Assembly (NCBI RefSeq): GCF_030247195.1
Contig: NC_080672.1
Coordinates: 366,846,271 to 366,910,270, forward strand
Direction of reading: 5' to 3'
Source of the DNA: Topomyia yanbarensis
Taxonomy: Eukaryota; Arthropoda; Insecta; Diptera; Culicidae
DNA: 64,000 bases
The notes beneath the pieces were generated by a model. The model did no database searches. It was not told the origin of the DNA and saw only the letters and a list, made by a program, of their open reading frames with translations. Position numbers and translations under genes: made by a program. Every line of letters begins with the position of its first letter. The first letter of the stretch is position 1. Of the stretch, positions 46,957 through 57,879 are shown in pieces.

Positions 46957-47271
46957 TCACTTCCACCGACGGTTGATCCGAAACAGCATCCAACGCTTCA
47001 CACGTTTTTCCCTCCGTAGTGACGCTACCAGCAGAACAATTGGTAGTAGCAGCACAATGCCACTGGATGAACGCGCCAAAACCACACGAGGATCACGACG
47101 ATCAATTGTCACATGCACTATTGTTTGTCTTTTATATATCACTGTGACCACGTTATCACACTGCCTTTCTGAGGCAGCTTTATGACGCCGCCGAATCGCG
47201 GGCAACTACTGTGATCGAACAAATCACTAATTATGTTCAGAACTGTTCACTTTAATCTTCTGGTCCGGCGA

Positions 47272-47289
47272 ATCCGGCTCGAAGGACCA
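47272..47289 (-). promoter_or_regulatory. Primer binding site, complementary to tRNA-Tyr
   Basis: Directly next to the 5' LTR, the element strand reads TGGTCCTTCGAGCCGGAT. This is complementary to the 3' end of a tRNA with acceptor stem CCTTCGA and T-stem CCGGC, as in eukaryotic tRNA-Tyr. It primes minus-strand DNA synthesis. The tRNA identity is from memory of the tRNA-Tyr sequence. Confidence 0.8.
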
Positions 47290-47638
47290 TGTTCTGGCAC
47301 GAAGGGGGGAACAAATAGTGGACTGTATAACTACTATCTTCGCCCAGACCTTGCCTTCAATCACTGGCTTTCTTTTGGTAATCTTCACACACAGTACGGG
47401 TTCACTGAACTTAATTTTTAATTGCCATATAAGTTGGTAGTAGAAATTCAACCCGTGTGTACTGCTTGATAATCGATAGATAACTAACTTTATTGCTGAA
47501 CATGATCGCGCTTATCTACCCGGTATCGGGTGTGCTAGGTGAGAGATATTGAGAGTATTGAGAGATGTTGAAAGTGATCTAAGTTGATCTGGTTTAGGGA
47601 TGCTTACGTTTACCCAACCTATCTTACTGGTTCGACCA
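47290..47638 (-). repeat. 5' LTR of the BEL element
   Basis: 349 bp, reads as identical to the 3' LTR. It should hold the promoter, the RNA start and the polyadenylation signal (AATAAA in element orientation at 47489-47494). No clear TATA box could be picked. Confidence 0.95.
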
Positions 47639-47643
47639 ACACT
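47639..47643. repeat. Target site duplication of the BEL element, right
   Basis: ACACT, identical to 41521-41525. Confidence 0.9.
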
Positions 47644-47849
47644 TTTTTGCCTTTATCCTTATAACACCATATTGAATTACGCAACCTATTGGTTGAGTAA
47701 TTGATACATTTTTAAACTAAAAAAAATTAAATTAAAGAATAATGCAATTTGGCAAAGGTACAAAACATGAAATCAAGTGTTTCGTTGAGCGATGTTTGTT
47801 TCCTGCGACTGTTCGCTGAATATGAATGACAGGTTGCAAACAATGTCAA

Positions 47850-48780
47850 AGTAACAACTTAGCACTGGGTGGAAATATACCTATTTTTGAGTATACACTC
47901 CGCAGGGTGTATTTGTTTTGCAACATAATACTGGCTACTGTTCCAAATAATCGTTCACTTTTTACGTAAAATTTTGTTCGTCAACGATTTTGTTAGTCCA
48001 GATAGGTGTAGTAATTTCTGTTGTACAATTGTAAACAAATAACAATGGTTTTAGGTGGGTTACTGCTCTCCTTTTGCAAAAATACGTGTGTGCTGGTTAT
48101 GCTGCTCATCGATGACAGCTATGTGGCGAGGCGGTTGGTGTTTCCTACGGACGAGCACGGAAGGCAGCCATCGCAAAAAGGTAGAAAGTGACGAACCATG
48201 GCGAGATACAGACGTCCGGCAACAAGTTTTTTTTCGGAACAGTTTCCCGCAACTAGAGAAAGGTTTCAGTGTGCGCGTGCGATGGTAAGCTAAGACCGTT
48301 GGGAAGTGCCGGCCCGTGATTCGGGAACAAGTGAAAATTACGGTAAGCTAAGTGCTAAGGAGTGTATTCGCTTCCGTGGCTAAACGAAAAGGAACCGTGG
48401 CATCGACTGTTCTCGCTATAGAGGACAAGTCGAACGAGGCAAGCTCTCCTCCATAGCTAATTGACAAGGAGAATGAGGTAGGCTGGACAAAGGTTCCCCC
48501 TGGGAAGTGTACTACGGTAACTTCCGGGATTGCTTCCGGCGAGCAAGTCGATCCGGCGATAGTTCGCCACCGTCGCTAGGGAGGCTCTAGCAAAGGAGAA
48601 AGGCTCGCCTTCCTAGCTAATAGCCAAGGACCGCTACCGGAGCAGTCAACGAAGACGACCGAAGGAGAATGCAGCCGTTGATGTTCCAGCTGGCTGGAAG
48701 ATACTGCCTGTCGCCAGTAGCAACAAATTTCGGAGACTTGTCGGTTCTCACGGTAAAGATGGGCAAGTATGTCTATGCCA
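47850..48780 (+). repeat. LTR-like ~1-kb dispersed repeat, copy 5
   Basis: This begins 'gtaacaacttagcactgggt', as in copy 1, and follows the same block order up to about 48720 (palindrome near 47895, 'ccccctgggaagtg' near 48497, 'gagtaccat'-free middle). It loses the terminal block and instead runs into sequence related to the 4260-4421 foldback element. The frames inside are not conserved. Confidence 0.55.
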
Positions 48781-48884
48781 GGAGACATGCTGTGAACTCA
48801 AGTGAATCGTAGTTATGCTGCCTAAGCTCGACCCTCATTAGCAGAAGACGAAAGTTAAGCCCGTACGATATTAGGCCTGTTCTA

Positions 48885-48995
48885 ATGACCCTTCCACTTC
48901 TAGTTTTCCGATCTGTATACGTCACATTCTTGCTCTCACTTGAGTACTATGGCTCTAATTTTCATAACTTTCCCTACTTAGTAATCTCTAGCTAA
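48885..48995 (+). repeat. Dispersed repeat, inverted partner of 4.05 kb
   Basis: This matches 4045-4165 in reverse complement. Together with the neighbouring foldback-like sequence at 48735-48795 it keeps the same association as at 4.0-4.4 kb. Confidence 0.6.
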
Positions 48996-50889
48996 TTGAA
49001 TGTCATTAAAATGCAAAAAAGAAAATGTGACTAACATAGTCGAAATAAAAAAGGAAAAAAAGAATATCTTAATTTATCTTGGTTCGTACTATCATTAGAT
49101 TTTTTGGGCTTCTTACTTATAGTGCAATCCACGAAAATATTGCTCCACAAGTCCAAATGACGCAGAATAACTATATTTTGTTGAAATACAGTTTAACGTG
49201 TAATGTTAATATTCTGTATATTTGGTGAAATGAATTTGTATGGTTTGATACATTTGGTAAGTTTGGTTTTTTATAAATTTAGCCAAGCAAACGTAAGAAA
49301 ATTCAGCTCGCACATCGCCAGAACTTTTATTCATCTAATCGCAAACTCTAGAAACGACCCGGAGCAACGAGTGCCACAGTTTCGAGAGTGCCTGATATTT
49401 ACCGCCAGAGATAGGTTTAATATCGCTGAAAAATACAAGCAAACTATAATTTGAAATTGGCCAGGATTTTTTGGTCTGGCAAGCAATCTGCAGTTGCGGA
49501 AAACTAGGTCAGATTTGTGACGCAACCGGAATTATGAACCACAAAAAGTGCCTTCAAAAATGTCCTCTGCCTCTTTTAGACATGGCTGTGATTCTTCGGT
49601 GTTTTGGTCGGATTTGACATCATTTCGTTATGCCAAATAAATTTGGTGCCCAAAGCAATACGCCAAATAGTCAGGAACTTCAGTAAGTGGAAAGATACTG
49701 AACAATTACGAAGCAGCAGCTAAAAAATCAGATGTTACTAAAAATGAAACTAAATTGTAATGAAAGTAGAAGAAAGATGGGAGAGAAGTTACAGAGTTAC
49801 TGCTGTCTAAATGTTTGTGAGTGCCATTCAAAACTAACTGAAACTGAATCTTTTTCTAAACTTGGATAACAAATTAATTTTTGGCCATGGTAGTGGACAA
49901 CCATTAGTTGGAAAGCTAAAAAAATCTAATATACTAGAATTTATAATATCAACTATATCAGAAATCAGAAATGCATGTGCGGAGAGTTAGTTTGGCCATG
50001 CAATATAATAGGGCTGACATAACACTATGACAATCTATGAAAATCAAGTAACAATACGCCAATAAAAATCAATTTTTAAACGAACGTTTTGCACAAAAAT
50101 TGATCTTTATTTTTAAACTACGGGCCTTACGAAAGTGTTATTCTTAACTTATTGAACGAGAGCATGGCCACGTTTCTTATGTGATGAAACTGTATATAAT
50201 GTGGCTTCAAAAAAGAAACATCTTGTTTTTAAATAAACATTCCCCTTCGCTAACAGAATGCTTTGAAATCAATCAATATATTGTGGCGGCGAGTCTCTCA
50301 AAAACTGAAATTAGCAGTACCCCAGAGTATTTTTACCACTATTCTGTCCAGCGGGGCTCTGACAGGCTTGACTTTCTTTCCCTAGCTATTCGTGAGAACA
50401 ATACGTAAACCACTAGAAACATTGTAAACATGAGTTTGGAGAAGATTGCGGCGATGGAGGTAGAATGATTGCGCGGAAAGCCAACTTGGCGAGCTGCTGA
50501 ATAGTGACTCGTTGGTGGATGTTGTGTTCTGAACTTCGTTCGTTCTCAACCCTCCAGCTAGAGACGAGGATCGGACAGTAGCCAAGAAGGACATAGACCA
50601 GTCCGACGGAGCAACCGATGGGTCGAGAGTTACAAGAATATAACAAGAGGAGCACGGGGAACGACCACAAACCCGCTGTAGCGTTAGATTTGGCAAAAAA
50701 TCTCAATAGCGAAGGCACCAACCAAGCGATAGCGTACGACAGACACTGAGTCGCCGAACAATAGTAGGTGTAGGAAAGGAACCCCAACCGTAAAGGATCA
50801 AGGGGCAGGATCCTAGACAGACACTAAAAACTGAGCAGCGCCCAACCTTCATCAAAATGGTCAAGTCGTACTGGCCATCCAGTACATTC
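48996..50889. other. AT-rich intergenic DNA, nothing recognised
   Basis: A 124-codon and a 104-codon minus frame (50382-50787) and several shorter frames lack motifs. 50400-50890 may belong to the 5' part of the non-LTR remnant that follows, but I cannot show this. Confidence 0.4.
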
Positions 50890-53025
50890 CGGTTGGGTGT
50901 CCTGCAAATAATCTCAGCAATGAACAGCTGAATTCTATGCGATGCGTGTTGATCGATAGCGTCCTGGAGCAGAGCTCAAGCAATACGAGGCCCAAGTTGA
51001 GGAAATGCACATACAATGATGTAGTCAAGCGGTTGCAGAATGATACAGCCGCGAACAAGCCCTGCGAAGACGCTTCGTTGGAAGCCGTTGAAGCGTCGAA
51101 GATTCCTAAACTAGCGTTGTACATCGGGTATTTTTCCAACAGCAACGACAGGTCCGCCTGGTGTAGAATCAGAACGATAATTTCTGCACAGAACGCTGGA
51201 CGGTCGTGAAGAGAAGCACGGTTCTTAAAACGGTAGAGAGCCTAAACATCGCTCTTCTACAGGAGCCGTGGGCAAATAAACACACAATCTTTGGTTTAAA
51301 TTCCTCAGCTCACAAGTTAATATATTGTAAAGACCAGTCAACTCCAAGAGAAGTTTATTGGTAACTGGTCAAACCCCAAGTACAACGCTGAGTTGAGAAA
51401 GATTAAAAAACTCAATGCACGAGTTTTGTGAAAACATCGGAAGCTTTCCAGAGACCTTGAAAAAGTCTTTGCAAATCACACAAACGGCCTAGGGCCGATA
51501 CAAGGTCATGGTGTACCTTCATATATCACGAACTGGCTACACGCAATGCTTAGCAGCCGACAACTCATCGATAAGACAAGCAGAAAAAAGGAAACTGAAT
51601 GTCTGTGGATATCCTCAAGGTGGTGTGCTGTCACCACTTCCAGGGAGCCTAGTCGCCGATGGTTTGTTGAGGAAACTTAATGAGCTTGGGTTTCCGACAT
51701 ATGGTTTCGTTGATAGTTATCATATAATGATTGATTCGATGCAACAAGCCTTTTATGTTGGGTAAGCCATGGTGTCTGTCAGTTAATCCAAAAATAAACA
51801 TCAATGGTGCTTTGCATGCAACGAATGATTACAACCGGAGCACGTCAGTTACAGTTCTTCGACGCTGAACTTATTGTCGTAGATCAAGTTAAGAACGTTG
51901 GGGGTATTTCTTGACTCAATACTTCATTGGACAGCTCACATCGATTTCAGAGTTAAGAAAGCTTGCATGGCCTTCGCACAATGTAGACGGGCATCTGGCA
52001 AATTTTGGGAACTCAAACTCAAGTACATTCAGTGGATCTACACAACAATTGTTAGATCAATACTGGCAGACGGGTTCCTTGTGTGTTAAACCATTTTCAG
52101 AGGATGGTCTTGATGGCGATGACTGGTGCGTTCTCGACAATACCTACTGCTGCTCTAGAGGCACTCTTGAACATGTAGTTTTCCTTTTAAAACTTTCAAT
52201 GTGAGGATTCCCCCTTGCAAGGAATGGCTGTCTGGCTAGATGGAGCGACAACTTAAAGAATACGTAGTTTGTTATACATACTGACGATTTTTTGCTGGGC
52301 GGCCGAGCCGGTGCTGGTGTCTATTGTCGTGAAATGAGATTAAACCAATCTCATTCGCTAGGTAGATACTGTACCGTATTCCAAGCAGAAATCTCTGCGA
52401 TTCTGTGTGGTGTACAATCGGCACTTCAACAGGGAATTTGCGGTAAAAAATCTATTTTTCTATGACAGTCAAGCTGCACAAGAAGCACTTAGTGCGGCAG
52501 ATTCGAGATCGAAATTAGTAATCGCATGTTTTTATCTACCTTCTAATGGTACCCGATCATTTCGGTATTACTGGAATTGAAACTGCGTACGAATTGGCTA
52601 GAGCGGCCGCTGCGCCGGACTTCGTTGGTTCAGATGCAGTTCTACCACTATCGATAAGTTGGATAAAGCACAAGATTCGCTCTTGGCATTCGCATCCGAA
52701 CACGCCGACCATTGGCGTAGCTTGCAAACATGCGTTCAAACAAAAACTTGTCTGACGGATGTGAGTCCGAAAATGTCAAAGAATTTACTGCATTTTTTCA
52801 AGCGCAATTGCAGTATAACTCTAGTGAGACATTGCAAACTTAATTATCACCTGGCTACAATTCAGCGTGCTGAGTATTATTCGTGTGATCTTTGTGAATC
52901 CGATTACGGAATTTCATATTATTTGATATGTTGGCAATTTTAAAATGTAATTAGTTTAAGCAACCATCATTGCATTGGGGCCAAGGAGCCTGTTGGTGAA
53001 GGTAATAAACATAAACATAAACATA
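50890..53025 (+). pseudogene. Non-LTR retrotransposon remnant with RT and RNase H (I/R1/LOA-type)
   Basis: A plus-strand remnant with large internal deletions. An endonuclease start is seen near 51235-51350 ('IALLQEPWANKHTIFG'). An RT part at 51500-52090 includes 'PQGGVLSPL' and 'LNELGFPTYGF'. The catalytic box there reads FVDS where FADD is expected, so the active-site Asp pair is lost. An RNase H part at 52290-52540 has 'GGRAGAGVYCREM', 'VFQAEISAILCGVQSAL' and 'DSQAAQEALS', followed by a C-terminal Cys-rich segment ending 'YYSCDLCESDYGISYYLIC' near 52910. A simple ATAAAC tail at about 53000-53023 marks the 3' end. An RNase H domain restricts the clade to the I/R1/LOA group. Inactive. Confidence 0.75.
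53000..53024 (+). repeat. ATAAAC 3' tail of the non-LTR remnant
   Basis: Three to four copies of 'ataaac' end the non-LTR remnant. ITmD37E copy C starts eight bases later. Confidence 0.7.
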
Positions 53026-53032
53026 GTGGATA

Positions 53033-54068
53033 AAGGGCGAACACGAAATTATTGCGACACATTCAACAGGGAATAACTTTTTACCATTGGGTAAAAATCA
53101 ACCAAATTTTGCACACTTTCTCATTGATGTGTATTGTTTACATGCTGTCAAACTCGAAGTCGTGTTTTTCGATTTAACGAAAATGGAGGTGAACCAACGC
53201 GAGTCGAGAGAACAAATTCTTTCCAAACACCTGGAATTTCCTGACCTGTCGCACCGGCAGTTGGGAAAAATGTTGAACATTTGGCATTCAACCGTCTCCA
53301 AAGTGTTGAAGCGGTTCCAGGAGCGGTTGACGTTGGACCACGGCAAAGGAGCTGGAAGAAAACCGGGACCGGAGAACAAAAAGACGGAGGGAAAGGTGAA
53401 GCGGATGATTAAAGCAAATCCCAATGTCTCAAGCCGTGATTTGGCTAAAGAGATCGGCATGTCGCAGAGCTACGTCCAGAATGCAAAGAAGAGAGCTGGA
53501 CTACATATATACAAGGTACAGAACTTCCTAAACCGCGATGAGCGGCAACAATCGACGGCTAAAACTTGGGCACGGAAGCTCTACGCGAAGATGCTGACAA
53601 AATATGGCTGCTGTGTGATGGACGACGAAACGTATATAAAAGCCGATTTTAAGCAAACTCCGGGGTTGGAGTTTTTCACCGGCAAGAGCAAGTTCTATGT
53701 GGATAACAAATTTAAGAAGAAGAAAATGTCGAAGTTCGCCTCCAAATATCTCATTTGGCAGACCATCTGCTCTTGCGGATTGAGGAGTGAGCCTTTCGTG
53801 ACAAAGGGCACAGTAAATGGCGAGATCTACAAATCTGAGTGCCTCGAGAAGCGCCTTTTGCCGTTCTTGCAGCAGCACGACGAAGCTTCGCTATTTTGGC
53901 CAGATTTGGCATCATGCCACTATTCTAAAAGTCTCCTGGAGTGGTATGAGGCCAATTCTGTCCATCGTGTTCCAAAGGACATGAATCCGCCAAACTGTCC
54001 GGAGCTGCGCCCGGTGTAGCAGTACTGGGCAATGATGAAGCGGGAACTTCGGAAGAGCAAGAAGACAG
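53033..54068 (+). mobile_element. ITmD37E mariner-like element, copy C (3'-truncated)
   Basis: The left terminus ('aagggcgaacacgaaattat') follows a TA at 53031-53032. Similarity to copies A and B stops after 54068, inside the transposase C terminus. About 260 bases, including the right terminal repeat, are missing, so the copy cannot be mobilised as it stands. Confidence 0.9.
53183..54019 (+). pseudogene. ITmD37E transposase, copy C, stop at the catalytic Glu
   Basis: The ATG at 53183 opens 278 uninterrupted codons, the longest intact transposase frame among the three copies. It has the N-terminal helix-turn-helix, the 'GAGRKPGPENKK' linker, the first Asp at residue 148 ('VMDDETY') and the second at 241 ('FWPDLASCHYS'). 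The next codon after 'CPELRPV' is TAG at 54017-54019, where copies A and B have GAG for the catalytic Glu (position 279, 37 residues after Asp241). A single G-to-T change therefore removes the third metal-binding residue and the C terminus together. If made, the protein would keep its DNA-binding domain but have no catalytic activity. Confidence 0.92.
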
Positions 54069-54480
54069 AAAAAATACAACAGCATTTTTGCAGTATCCAC
54101 GACCGATCTTAGGAATTTCTGCCGAAAAAAAGGTTATAAAGTGAGCTATGGCGAAAGTTAAATCGATTTAAGCCGTATTTGCATGACAATATCTCCTCGG
54201 GGAGTTGATATATCCGCTCATCAAGAAGTGTCTTTTATTCCCTTGGAAGTAAAGAATACTTCCGTATTGTCTATGTTCGTTATTTTCCTTATCCGTAACC
54301 TTACCACTTCCCCAATCCTTCCCATAAGTAAAATGATGAAAAGACAAGTCACGGCAGGGCACAAATCTCCGATTAACTTGGCGAAACGTGTTATTTGAAC
54401 CAGTCGCTACTGATTTCTAATTGGGTAGTTTTATTAGTTCAAACACTCAAAGTGCTGTACTCTAGTATTTTCAGCATTGA
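54069..54480. other. Intergenic DNA, nothing recognised
   Basis: A 71-codon plus frame and a 64-codon minus frame overlap each other without motifs. The missing end of ITmD37E copy C is not found here. Confidence 0.4.
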
Positions 54481-54568
54481 AAGTACTGCCGTTATACGCA
54501 TATTTGTCCCATGTTCTATGGGATTCTCTATGTTCATGGGACAATTATTCATATAATGGCGAAGTACC
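54481..54568. mobile_element. Small foldback MITE, family with 22.27 kb copy
   Basis: The outer 'aagtactgccgttat' pairs with 'ataatggcgaagtac', and the inner 'tttgtcccatg' pairs with 'catgggacaa'. The central block is shared with 22274-22358. Confidence 0.6.
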
Positions 54569-57500
54569 TTATTCAAGTCTTGGACGACCATTTCATATAA
54601 ATTTGAACGCAAAAAAGGTGAAGACAATCGATTAAGTATAAATTGTACAACATCAGAATAGAAACATTTTTATATTTTTTTTTATATCATGCGAAATATT
54701 AAATTAACTGGTTATACTGCATACCGCCCCTTTTCTTTCATCAACGAAGTTCAAACGTCGCGCGTATAGCTGCAGCGCGAAGAAGCCACAGAGGAAAAAA
54801 GTTAATTAAAAATACTCGAATTAAATATATAATTAAAATATCTCCTCCAAGTCCCGCGTCACACCTAACCCGTTCAGTTATCCCCCGTCCCCCTCTCCCT
54901 CATCCGGATTACCCATCTGATTCAACCCAATCAGCCGATTTGCGTTCCCCTCTCCCCTGGACGCCGGTGGTTTGCTAGACCTACCTCACCAACCCGCCGG
55001 TATCCTATTTATTATTATTATTCTCACTTTGTTGTTTTGTACTTTTAATGGTTTCTCGATTGTAAATGTTATCTCTGATGCTGAACCGGCGCGGCACACG
55101 TTGCAATTAAAAGACCCTACCTGCTATGGTATGGTGCCCCAAGTCTGGCGAAAAACGGTCGCTGAAGGTTCGAAGTAGAATTCATCAATCTGTTAATCGT
55201 TGGACTCTTTAACGAGGTTAATAATAGTGAATGTCCTGGTACCAGTCAACCAGCATCATGACTCATGGGGTCCAACCTTGCTTCCGGGATCCCTCCGCCC
55301 CCGCATCACATCAGTTGGTCAAGAGCAAGCAAATTAAAGTTAATGGATGTTGGCTTTGCACAAGAAACTGCCATCGGTTCGCTTGAAATGTTTGGTGTTT
55401 TCTTGCAGTTTACTTTGAGTCAGGGGAATAGAGGGTGCGTGTGTGAGAGTGGGATGGGGAGTGCTGCTTTTTTGCGGGTAACACGATATCCCCCGAGATG
55501 TATAGTGTGTGTTCTAGTGTGGCAATAGGTGAATGCGCTCTGGTTTCAAGTTTCATCTGTGCGTTGACTGCTTCACTCTTCCGGGTCAGAGGACTCCATC
55601 GAAGAAACCTCACCTTTGTGGTTTTGTGTGTCCTCCTGTCCGCCCTCTTGGACGGTTCTGGTCGAATCACCACTTTCTTGGAGTTTAGAAGTACTCCACA
55701 GATAGGCGGACGAAAGATTCGTTCTTGTAGAAAAAACGCGGAGGAGTCATGCAGTTAAGCATCCGCTTGTCTATGTCCGAAGACACGATTTACAGAGGCA
55801 AACAATTGAAGCTTTGTGTGTGCGGTTTAGGACTTGATTAGAGCAACTTATACCGTTCGGAACTGAACCGACAGGAGACAGAGGTGTTTTTAGTTTCTCC
55901 GATGTGTGGTGCATCCTCGCACGGAATACGATCCTTTCATCGTTCATTACGAGGATAATGGATAATTGAAATCGAGATCTGGTGAAAGAAAATCCCGCAC
56001 CGAGCTGAAGTTTCATCGTTTTTTTCCTCTTCTACTTCTCTCAACCGCCAGGTTTAGGTGTGCTGGCTGTGCATGTTTGTATGTGAGGTGAATCAAAAGC
56101 TCAGCTTAGTGGAAATACGGATTACGGGGAAAACGAGAGGGAGGGGGAGAGCGGTTGCACTTTGCAATTGGAGCCACCCTTTTTTGCTGTTGGTGCTTCC
56201 AGCACATTCAGCACACATGCGAACGACCGATATGCGTCCGAAAGAAATCTGAGACACGGAAAAGCTCTTTCCTTTGGGCTCCCCTCCTGTGCTGGAAAGG
56301 GAACGACTTTGCCCGTTGCTGATTTGTTGTTGTTGTTGTCGTAGCAAGCCGTGCACAGTCGTGGCAGTGGTACGCAAATGAGCCGAGAGCCTGAAAGGAA
56401 TTTTACTGCGCTGCTGCTGCTGTTTTTTGATGATGGGAGCAGATTAGTTTAAATGAAGATTAATTTAACGTATTTTGGATAACCTAATGGCTGTCCGAGC
56501 TGGGAAAAGGGAGAGCGATGGCGGCTTCCCAAAGACATCGGGGGAAATTTATGGTTCCAACGATCGACCATATAACGGCAGCAGATGCAGATTGGTGTCG
56601 GATATAGATAAATTTATGTCTGTGTTAATGCTTTCCAGGAACGGTTCAGGAGAAAAGCACTATACATTGCAGCAAGTTGTTGCACTCTGTAACGACTAGT
56701 TAATGATGGAAAATGACCGCACTTATTTTGTTGCCACGTCTATCCCCCTGCTGAACGGGAGGACGACCATCAATCGATGGATAGTCTCTTCATTAAAAAA
56801 AGTGCACCAATTACGATGTATTCATCTTTCTTGTTACTGCAAATAACAACTATTGTGCCTCATTAGTCTTCGACTGGTCGACAGGACAGAGGACTTTGCC
56901 ACCAGCCGGCACGGTTTCAGACTTCGCAACGTCCGCTTGTTATCACCTGAAACGAACGGATCGATCATGACCGGGGTCGACTGTCGACTGAGGACGCTCC
57001 ATCATTGCGTTATGTTCGGATCTACATTATTGGGCATAGAAAAATGTGTGAGTTCTGGCAGGGAGGGTTTTATTTTGTTTTAATATTGAAAGAATTGGTA
57101 TAGATCATCCTTTTCCGGCTAAAATGTTAATCCTGTGCCTTTTGGGCCGTTTTTTTTCACCCACGCTTAACTTATAATTCAGGCTTAATGTTGCGTTAAC
57201 CCGGTTAATCCATGGTTTAAATATAGAGCGTGTGTGAAGAAATTGTGAATACAACAATGAAATTTCATCGCATTGTCTTGAGAATTTGACGCTACTAGGT
57301 GAACGTTTTTGTTCAAATTATTCTACAGTTACTCACCACTCCCGAATGGTTATGACTAGTTTGCGTAAGCTTACCTGAAATAAAGAAAAAAGAATTGATA
57401 GTATAAAATAAATTGATTGCTTCGCTCGAAACTGTCAGTTTTATGTGGATTTTGTAAACATTAGATCGACTTGAATTCACACACAAAATCAAAATAATAT

Positions 57501-57879
57501 TAATAAATAAATAAACCAACTGCAATTTATACATAAAATTTGCTTTCTTGATTAATAGAGAACATTTAAATTTTGGAAATATTGAAGTGCTGACTCCTGA
57601 AAAAAATGGAAACAACTTTCGGGAAGATCTGAAGAAACGAGGAGTAAAATACCGCAGATGCTCCGTTACAGGAATGGAACGATTTCAGGAATCAGGATGG
57701 TGGAGTGAAGCACGGGAAAAAGCTATAACATTTGGAACCCACCATTGTTTCTGGTGAGCTCGTTCTGGTTAAAAATATCTGTCCTTTTTTGAGATTACTT
57801 TTCAAGTGATTTTGAATATTTATTTCATTGAAAACTTCATTAGAATATTAAAAATAGTTGTCTTTCTCCTATCAGAGTC
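54569..57879. other. Host-like non-coding DNA
   Basis: This stretch is G+C-richer between 54.8 and 57.1 kb, with C-rich and CTG/TTG-rich simple stretches (near 56320-56340 and 56410-56422). Frames of up to 94 codons are present on both strands without motifs. The texture resembles the blocks at 0-2.4, 13.7-16 and 38.8-40.5 kb. It could be regulatory or intronic DNA of a host gene. No exon was identified. Confidence 0.4.

Larger units (their letters stand above)
41526..47638 (-). mobile_element. BEL/Pao LTR retrotransposon, gag-less, recently inserted
   Basis: A complete 6113-bp insertion on the minus strand. It has two 349-bp LTRs (41526-41874 and 47290-47638), a 5-bp ACACT target duplication on both sides, a primer binding site directly inside the 5' LTR, and one long pol frame. 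I read no difference between the LTRs, so insertion was recent. Only about 330 bases separate the primer site from the pol frame. A gag gene of some 400 codons or more does not fit, and no gag motif is seen. About 1.1 kb without a recognisable gene follows pol. The element could move only with gag supplied in trans. Confidence 0.95.

Noticed and set aside
46957..47205. 82-codon minus frame between the BEL primer site and pol, with a hydrophobic stretch
   Set aside because: It begins at TTG, has no ATG at its start and shows no gag motif, so I treat it as part of the leader.
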